From: Desulfuromonadaceae bacterium
GTDB lineage: Bacteria; Desulfobacterota; Desulfuromonadia; Desulfuromonadales; SZUA-401
Reading direction: 5' to 3'
Assembly (NCBI GenBank): GCA_003246035.1
Contig: QKBP01000089.1
Coordinates: 1-6,107, forward strand
DNA: 6,107 nt
Positions 1 to 3,682 of the stretch are shown piece by piece (the first letter of the stretch is position 1; each line of letters begins with the position of its first letter). Both the position numbers and the translations under genes were made by a program. The notes below the pieces were generated by a model. That model was not told where the DNA came from. It made no database searches and worked only from the letters and a program-made list of their open reading frames with translations.

Positions 1-1
1 G

Positions 2-679
2 CTGGTGGTCGCCGCCGCGGCGATCTCGACCCTGCACCAGAGCTCCCTCGGCACCTTCTTCCTGATCACCGTCGACAAGCTCCACGAGCTCTGGTACAAC
101 CCGCTGCTGCCGCTGCTGTTCTGGATCAGCGCCATCGCCACCGGCCTGTCGATCATCATCGTCGAGGCGACCGCCAGCCACAAGTGGATGGGGCAGCCGA
201 ACGAGGGCGAACTGCTGCGCACCCTGGCCAAGATCCTCCCCTGGATTCTCGGCGTCTACCTCACGGTGCGCATCGGCAGCCTGCTGTTTCTCACCGACGG
301 GCCGCTGTTCGACCGCCCGGGACTGACCCTCTCGTTCATCCTCGAGGTCGGGGTCGGCTTCGCGCTGCCGTTTCTGATGCTGCTGCGCGGCAGGGTGCGG
401 CTCGACGACCGGCTGCGCACCATCGCCGCCTGCCTGGTCATCTTCGGGCTGGTGATGAACCGCTTCAACGTCTCGATGATCGGCATGATGGACCCGCAGC
501 ACATCTACCTGCCGTCCCTGATCGAGACGGTGGTGACCATCGGCATCATCGCGGCGCACATCCTGTTCTTCGTGCTGATCGCCAAGTACTTCCCGATCTT
601 CGAACACCATCCGGAGACGGTCGACTACACCATCCCCGACCGGATGCGCAAAATCGAGACGGCCGCCGAACAGGCCTGA
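2..679 (+). CDS. NrfD/HybB-family quinol-interacting membrane subunit (C-terminal part, 5' truncated by window edge)
   Basis: This is the last 225 residues of a polytopic membrane protein whose frame is open to the left edge, so its start lies outside the window. The visible part begins with a small-residue stretch running into STLHQSSLGTFFLI, a pattern typical of the HybB/NrfD/PsrC family. About five hydrophobic segments follow (roughly residues 35-55, 79-98, 108-127, 139-155 and 173-197), and then a polar cytoplasmic tail. Family members are membrane anchors that exchange electrons with quinones for a partner Fe-S subunit, for example in hydrogenase-2, polysulfide reductase or Qrc/ACIII-type complexes. 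The partner genes would be to the left and cannot be seen, so the complex cannot be named. It is the last gene of its unit, because a strong terminator follows the stop by 17 bp. It is GC-rich, like the histidine kinase at the other end of the window and unlike cowN. The family call is firm; the specific complex is unknown. Confidence 0.88.
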   Translation: MVVAAAAISTLHQSSLGTFFLITVDKLHELWYNPLLPLLFWISAIATGLSIIIVEATASHKWMGQPNEGELLRTLAKILPWILGVYLTVRIGSLLFLTDGPLFDRPGLTLSFILEVGVGFALPFLMLLRGRVRLDDRLRTIAACLVIFGLVMNRFNVSMIGMMDPQHIYLPSLIETVVTIGIIAAHILFFVLIAKYFPIFEHHPETVDYTIPDRMRKIETAAEQA

Positions 680-696
680 TCGACGTGGTTCCAAAC

Positions 697-732
697 AAAA
701 AAGCCTGCGGCAAATGCCGCAGGCTTTTTTTT
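697..732 (+). terminator. Rho-independent terminator after the NrfD-like gene
   Basis: A 9-bp perfect stem, GCCTGCGGC (703-711) with GCCGCAGGC (716-724), has an AAAT loop and is followed by eight T (725-732). Six A (697-702) precede it, so the element would also work on the minus strand. It insulates the NrfD-like operon from the CO-response module. Confidence 0.93.
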
Positions 733-913
733 AAGCTCTTCAGGATACATGAAGATGCCATGCCTCAGGGTAAATCCATTTGAGGTGAGAGCACCCTCGG
801 AAGGATATCGATCTTTCGGTAGGTTTCTGGGGACATTTGCCAGCCCAAGGCGATGGCCGGTGACTTACGATGGACAAGCGTATTTTTTAAAAGGCCTTGA
901 TGGATCGGGACAA

Positions 914-929
914 TGTCGGCTGGCCGACA
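914..929 (+). promoter_or_regulatory. CooA operator upstream of cowN (TGTCG-N6-CGACA)
   Basis: There is a perfect inverted repeat, TGTCG (914-918), six bases GCTGGC, then CGACA (925-929), inside the longer palindrome TGTCGG-N4-CCGACA. This equals the consensus known for CooA, the haem CO-sensing activator of Rhodospirillum rubrum. It ends 65 bp before the cowN ATG. A CooA homologue is encoded in the same window, and a second, nearly identical site lies ahead of the membrane Fe-S gene. CO-dependent activation of cowN is inferred from these facts. Confidence 0.9.
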
Positions 930-950
930 GACGGAATCTCTCAAAGCCGG

Positions 951-960
951 TATGTATAGG
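951..960 (+). promoter_or_regulatory. Putative -10 region of the CooA-dependent cowN promoter
   Basis: The stretch TATGTATAGG holds two overlapping -10-like hexamers (TATGTA at 951-956 and TATAGG at 955-960). They start 22-26 bp after the end of the operator. This places transcription start near 962-967 and the operator centre near -42, over the -35 position, as in class II CRP/CooA activation. No good -35 hexamer is present, as expected for an activator-dependent promoter. No sigma-54 -24/-12 pair is visible. The exact hexamer is uncertain. Confidence 0.5.
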
Positions 961-994
961 GCACGGTTCACATCCAAAGACAAAGGATTCGATT

Positions 995-1300
995 ATGAAC
1001 GCTACCGACGTGCCCGATCGCTACGTTTCTTTCAAGGGAATCGATTTTGAAGGGAATACCCAGAGAGTTGTCGATCTGCTGCAGCGACATCTTGATAACC
1101 CGGAGAGCGACAACCCTTTTTACAGAAAATTAAGTGAGTACCTCGATCGGGTTGAAAAAGGTGTCCCGGTAAACGGCAAACATATGGATAAGCTGTTTTT
1201 TATCCACTGTTACATGAATAACATTCTGGAAGTTTTCGAAAATGCGGGAGACGAGGAGGGGGTGCGGATGCTCGCAAAGGTCGAGCGTGAATGTTGTTGA
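995..1300 (+). CDS. cowN: CowN, protein sustaining N2 fixation in the presence of CO
   Basis: This encodes a 101-residue soluble protein recognised as CowN. It has the N-terminal pattern DRYVSFKGIDFEGN (residues 8-21), a central FYRKLSEYLDRVEKG, the block LFFIHCYMNNILEVFE (67-82), and an acidic end closing in a Cys-Cys pair (residues 100-101), all hallmarks of the family. CowN lets Mo-nitrogenase keep turning over when CO, a potent inhibitor, is present. It acts in the cytoplasm on nitrogenase. The ATG at 995 has a ribosome site AAAGGA (982-987, 7-nt spacing). The frame is open further upstream to 749, but that part contains the operator and promoter and is not coding. The gene is about 47% GC by hand count, clearly lower than the outer genes of the window. 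Its stop lies 6 bp from the stop of the convergent Fe-S gene. Regulation by CooA is inferred from the operator at 914-929. Confidence 0.94.
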   Translation: MNATDVPDRYVSFKGIDFEGNTQRVVDLLQRHLDNPESDNPFYRKLSEYLDRVEKGVPVNGKHMDKLFFIHCYMNNILEVFENAGDEEGVRMLAKVERECC

Positions 1301-1306
1301 GGCCTT

Positions 1307-2308
1307 TTATTCCACGCCGGTGACCCTGGGGATCAAGCGCTGATAATCCTGGTAAGAGAGGCTGGTCTGCCAATGGCCGCTGAGCATTCCCGCAGCAACC
1401 CCCAGCAGCATCAAGCCGGTGACCAGGAGGCCAAACGCTCTTTTACCTAACGGCATTCTCCACCAGGGAATGACCATGTTGAGGGTCCCTGGCTCAGGGC
1501 AGCCCTCAACACAGGTCAGGCAACCGGTACATTCGGGAGAGGCTATTGCGCTGCAGGTGTTCACGGGGAGCCTTGAGGGGCAATTGCGACCGCACGTACC
1601 GCACCCGCTGCAGTTCGCGGCGTTCCGTCGAATCTTCAAGGGGCTCAAAAGGGCCATGAGGCCGACCAGGGCTCCATAGGGGCAAAGGTAGCGGCACCAG
1701 AAATGCCGATAGATCATCGAGGTCGCGGCCAACATGGCGATGACGCCGGCTGCGGCAGGGGAGAGGTCGGTAAAAAAGTGTAACATTTTTACGTCGCTGA
1801 CCGCCCAGTAGGGGCTGTCAAGGAGGCCCGCGATGGCCCTGACCGGCATGTCGATCAGGATCAGTTTGACGAAAAAGAGCAGCAACGCGTATTTGACGAG
1901 CCGCAGCAACACATCGAGCCAATGCCAGAGGCGGAAGGTGCGTCCAAAGAGCCTCTGCCCAAGAGCCCCGCAAAGCTCGGATAGCGTTCCGACACAGCAG
2001 ATCCAGGAGCAGAAGGCCCTGCGGGCGAGGAGGGAGATCCCCAGGAAAGTGAGCAGCAGCACCAGGGCCGCAGGGTGAACCGGGTCAACCTCTCCGGTAA
2101 CCAGCCAATATTTGAGGCTTGCCAAGGCGCCTACCGGAAGAAAGGCCTCGACTCCTACCGGCCGGATGTAAGCCGGAGTGAGGTCGGCAGATTCGAAATG
2201 GTGCACGAAAAGCGCGAACTGCACGCCGATTCCCAGGCAGACGAGCAGAAACACCCCTTGCACCAGCCGCCGCGGCGAGAAGTCCTTTTTCAGCGCGGTC
2301 AAATCCAT
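1307..2308 (-). CDS. NapH-like membrane 4Fe-4S protein (polyferredoxin), putative CooA target
   Basis: This is a 333-residue integral membrane protein with about five hydrophobic segments (roughly residues 14-34, 77-95, 134-153, 185-200 and 290-308). Between the last two lies a cytoplasmic ferredoxin-like region with two complete [4Fe-4S] ligand sets: C233/C236/C239/C243-P and C260/C263/C266/C270-P. It also has the two CxxxC motifs of the NapH/NosR/CcoG group: FCSWICCVG (C100, C104) and WCRYLCPYG (C205, C209-P). In the first, the usual Pro after the second Cys is Cys. Relatives move electrons between the quinone pool and redox partners. No FMN-binding domain is present, unlike NosR, and the partner here is unknown. 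The start at 2308 is chosen because GGAGG lies 6 nt upstream (2315-2319); a longer frame from a TTG at 2377 would run into a structured leader. A perfect CooA operator at 2508-2523 suggests induction by CO. A role in CO tolerance of nitrogen fixation, or in electron supply under CO, is inferred from context only. Confidence 0.87.
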   Translation of the reverse strand: MDLTALKKDFSPRRLVQGVFLLVCLGIGVQFALFVHHFESADLTPAYIRPVGVEAFLPVGALASLKYWLVTGEVDPVHPAALVLLLTFLGISLLARRAFCSWICCVGTLSELCGALGQRLFGRTFRLWHWLDVLLRLVKYALLLFFVKLILIDMPVRAIAGLLDSPYWAVSDVKMLHFFTDLSPAAAGVIAMLAATSMIYRHFWCRYLCPYGALVGLMALLSPLKIRRNAANCSGCGTCGRNCPSRLPVNTCSAIASPECTGCLTCVEGCPEPGTLNMVIPWWRMPLGKRAFGLLVTGLMLLGVAAGMLSGHWQTSLSYQDYQRLIPRVTGVE

Positions 2309-2314
2309 CCGATA

Positions 2315-2319
2315 CCTCC
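2315..2319 (-). promoter_or_regulatory. Ribosome binding site that fixes the Fe-S protein start
   Basis: GGAGG on the minus strand lies 6 nt before the ATG at 2308. It supports this start over the in-frame TTG at 2377. Confidence 0.8.
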
Positions 2320-2386
2320 GATTCAGCTCTTCCCTACGGATTGCGAGATGGTCATCAAGCCTGACCCTGGCGGCCAAGGTTTCTTC

Positions 2387-2461
2387 GGCCGTCCCCGGCC
2401 AGCAACGGGCAACGCCCGCCTAGCCCAACTCCGGGGATTGTCCCTCCCCGCAGGGACGGCC
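2387..2461 (-). ncRNA. Candidate structured 5' leader (three-way junction) of the Fe-S gene
   Basis: In the minus-strand transcript GGCCGTCCC (2461-2453) can pair perfectly over 9 bp with GGGACGGCC (2395-2387). It would enclose two hairpins: CGGGGA/TCCCCG (2450-2445 with 2437-2432, 7-nt loop) and CGGGC/GCCCG (2418-2414 with 2410-2406, 3-nt loop). The result is a closing helix with two arms, located between the inferred transcription start (about 2473) and the ATG at 2308. It matches no riboswitch class I recognise and has no U-tract, so it does not look like a terminator. High GC makes chance pairing more likely. The pairing is visible in the sequence; the function is unknown. Confidence 0.35.
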
Positions 2462-2479
2462 ATGGATGATCGCAAAACC

Positions 2480-2485
2480 ACTGTA
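2480..2485 (-). promoter_or_regulatory. Putative -10 hexamer of the CooA-dependent Fe-S gene promoter
   Basis: TACAGT on the minus strand (4 of 6 matches to TATAAT) starts 22 nt after the operator ends. That is almost the same geometry as at cowN. The transcription start would be near 2473, giving a leader of about 165 nt. Confidence 0.45.
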
Positions 2486-2507
2486 GCTCAAAGCGCGGTC
2501 TAGGGTC

Positions 2508-2523
2508 TGTCGGGTAGCCGACA
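2508..2523 (-). promoter_or_regulatory. CooA operator upstream of the membrane Fe-S gene (TGTCG-N6-CGACA)
   Basis: On the minus strand this reads TGTCG-GCTACC-CGACA, a perfect match to the CooA consensus. It sits inside an 18-bp palindrome with 7-bp arms (2507-2524). It is identical at 14 of 16 positions to the site ahead of cowN. It lies between the cooA stop (65 bp away) and the Fe-S gene start (199 bp away), so its target is the Fe-S gene on the same strand. Confidence 0.88.
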
Positions 2524-2588
2524 GCTTGGGGAAAAGTCAAAAGGAAACGGTCCACCGGAAAATCCTTCGGAGCGAAGCTCGAGGCAAG

Positions 2589-3254
2589 TCAGGGGGGGCT
2601 GTGCCAGTTTTTGAGCCGGTCGAGATCCCTGATCAATAGGGATCGGCGGTTGAGTTTTTCGAGGACCTCGGACTTGATCAGTTCGTTAAGCAATGTGGAA
2701 ATCGTCTGCCGAGTCGTGCCAATGAGCTGGGCGACTTCCTCCACGGTCAAGCCAAGTTCCACCGAGACCCCTTCAGGGTGCGAGCGCCCCCTTTCCTCGG
2801 CGGCGCTGACCAGAAAGTCGAGGAGGCGCATTCGCGAATCCTTGAAGGCCAGCCCTTCGATAATCGTAATAGAGTTTGTCAGCAGCTCCCCCAGGACCTT
2901 AACCATGACCGCGGTGATCTCGGGATTATCGAGGGCTTTTTGCTGAAAGTGGCGGGTACTGCCGAGCAAAATGACCGATTCGTCCAGGGCCTCGGCGAAG
3001 GCCCTGGTATGGGTGCTGAAAATATCACCAGGCTCCAGCAGGGCCAGGGAAAACTCCCGGTCTTCGTAGGACAGGAAGACGCGCACCCTGCCGCTCTTAA
3101 CGATGAACAGGTTGTCCCCGTCATCGTAAGGGGTGCATACCATGGCCTTTCTGGCGTATTTCTGTTCCTTGAAGTCCTTGGCGACATCGGCATACTCGGA
3201 CGATTCGAAGAACTTGATCAGGTCAATGTTGGTCAGCTTCATCTTTGCAGGCAT
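2589..3254 (-). CDS. cooA: CooA-family haem CO-sensing transcriptional activator (CRP/FNR superfamily)
   Basis: This is a 221-residue CRP/FNR-type regulator. The N-terminal cAMP-binding-fold domain (about residues 15-115) contains VRVFLSYEDREFSLALLEPGDIF and then STHTR, where H82 aligns with the haem ligand His77 of R. rubrum CooA. The redox-labile ligand Cys75 is replaced by Ser80, as in several CooA homologues. The long dimer helix (about 111-140) keeps the Leu-Gly pair (L121, G122) at the place that contacts CO-bound haem in CooA. The C-terminal helix-turn-helix (about 169-194, with TTRQTIS at 180-186) closely follows the CooA pattern. The start at 3254 is preferred over ATG 3260 because AAGGA (3262-3266) then has 7-nt spacing and not 1 nt. 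It also gives MPAK, so Pro2, the N-terminal haem ligand in CooA, is present. Two consensus CooA operators in the window are its likely targets. No such operator precedes cooA itself. An RcoM-type or FNR identity is unlikely: there is no PAS domain and no N-terminal Cys cluster. Confidence 0.9.
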   Translation of the reverse strand: MPAKMKLTNIDLIKFFESSEYADVAKDFKEQKYARKAMVCTPYDDGDNLFIVKSGRVRVFLSYEDREFSLALLEPGDIFSTHTRAFAEALDESVILLGSTRHFQQKALDNPEITAVMVKVLGELLTNSITIIEGLAFKDSRMRLLDFLVSAAEERGRSHPEGVSVELGLTVEEVAQLIGTTRQTISTLLNELIKSEVLEKLNRRSLLIRDLDRLKNWHSPP

Positions 3255-3261
3255 GGCCATT

Positions 3262-3266
3262 TCCTT
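3262..3266 (-). promoter_or_regulatory. Ribosome binding site that decides the cooA start
   Basis: AAGGA on the minus strand is 7 nt before the ATG at 3254 but only 1 nt before the upstream ATG at 3260. It therefore favours the product beginning Met-Pro-Ala-Lys. Confidence 0.7.
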
Positions 3267-3301
3267 CGCAAAACGTCTCGAACTGTCAGGTTACCCCCCA
3301 A

Positions 3302-3331
3302 ACCATACCATTCAGGGCTTTCGAGCCGCAA
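3302..3331 (-). promoter_or_regulatory. Putative sigma-70-type promoter of cooA
   Basis: On the minus strand TTGCGG (3331-3326), an 18-bp spacer and TATGGT (3307-3302) form a -35/-10 pair with an extended -10 TG. Transcription would start near 3295, about 40 nt before the cooA ATG. The match is moderate. Confidence 0.35.
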
Positions 3332-3682
3332 ACCATGAGGGTTCAGATCTGGTAGACAGAACCGGGGGGAGCATGTCCGTGACAAGGGGGCGGCACAACC
3401 TGCCCATTCGAGGGGATCTTCGGGGTGCCTTGCCTGCAGCCGTCAAGGTGGGCGGAACGGTGCGATCCGTTGTCCACGGCGGGAGATGGACCGGTCCGAG
3501 AGGACCCGGGCTTCGACCTGTGGCCCAAGCAGAAGGGGTTGTGCTGGCGGGGGCCGATCTCCGGAAACCCCTGGGGACAAGGGGAAAGGATGCCACGTGA
3601 AGATTCGGTGCTCGATGTCGAGCACCGGGTTTTCAACCGTGGACTCCGGAGCACCTTTGGTCAGGCCTCGTTTGAGCGGGCA
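3332..3682. other. GC-rich intergenic stretch without a credible gene
   Basis: About 350 bp separate the cooA promoter from the kinase stop. The frames here translate to Pro/Arg/Ser-rich sequence with no recognisable motif, and no start has a convincing ribosome site. It contains a 10-bp-arm palindrome (3606-3627) and a small hairpin with a GAGA loop on the plus strand (GGTCC 3493-3497 with GGACC 3502-3506). No tRNA, rRNA, riboswitch or CooA operator is recognised. Confidence 0.6.
3606..3627. repeat. Perfect inverted repeat with 10-bp arms between cooA and the kinase gene
   Basis: CGGTGCTCGA (3606-3615) and TCGAGCACCG (3618-3627) flank a 2-base TG centre. On the plus strand it is followed by GGTTTTC, a short T-run. 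On the minus strand, downstream of the kinase, the tail is AATCTTCACG. It may be a weak terminator or processing hairpin at the end of the kinase transcript, or a protein-binding palindrome. It does not match the CooA consensus. Confidence 0.45.

Noticed and set aside
784..795. GGTG-AGAG-CACC small hairpin in the cowN upstream region
   Set aside because: A 4-bp stem is expected by chance, and no T-run or known motif is attached.
959..974. Sigma-54 promoter (GGGCAC resembling the -24 element) before cowN
   Set aside because: The -12 element is missing: at the required spacing the bases are AT and not GC.
749..994. In-frame upstream extension of cowN (82 extra codons)
   Set aside because: The extension has no CowN similarity and contains the CooA operator and the -10 region. 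The ATG at 995 has a good ribosome site and matches the family's usual length.
2309..2377. N-terminal extension of the Fe-S protein from a TTG start
   Set aside because: It has no supporting ribosome site and is charged and non-family-like, while the ATG at 2308 has GGAGG at 6-nt spacing.
2323..2463. Possible 46-residue leader peptide ahead of the Fe-S gene (minus strand)
   Set aside because: The ATG lies almost at the inferred transcription start without a ribosome site, and its composition follows the hairpins and not a coding pattern.
2561..2577. Intrinsic terminator after cooA (CTTCG/CGAAG hairpin followed by GATTTTC on the minus strand)
   Set aside because: The stem is only 5 bp with a short, interrupted T-run, too weak to call.
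3260..3400. CooA operator ahead of cooA itself (autoregulation)
   Set aside because: Only isolated halves such as TGTC and TGACA were found, without correct spacing.
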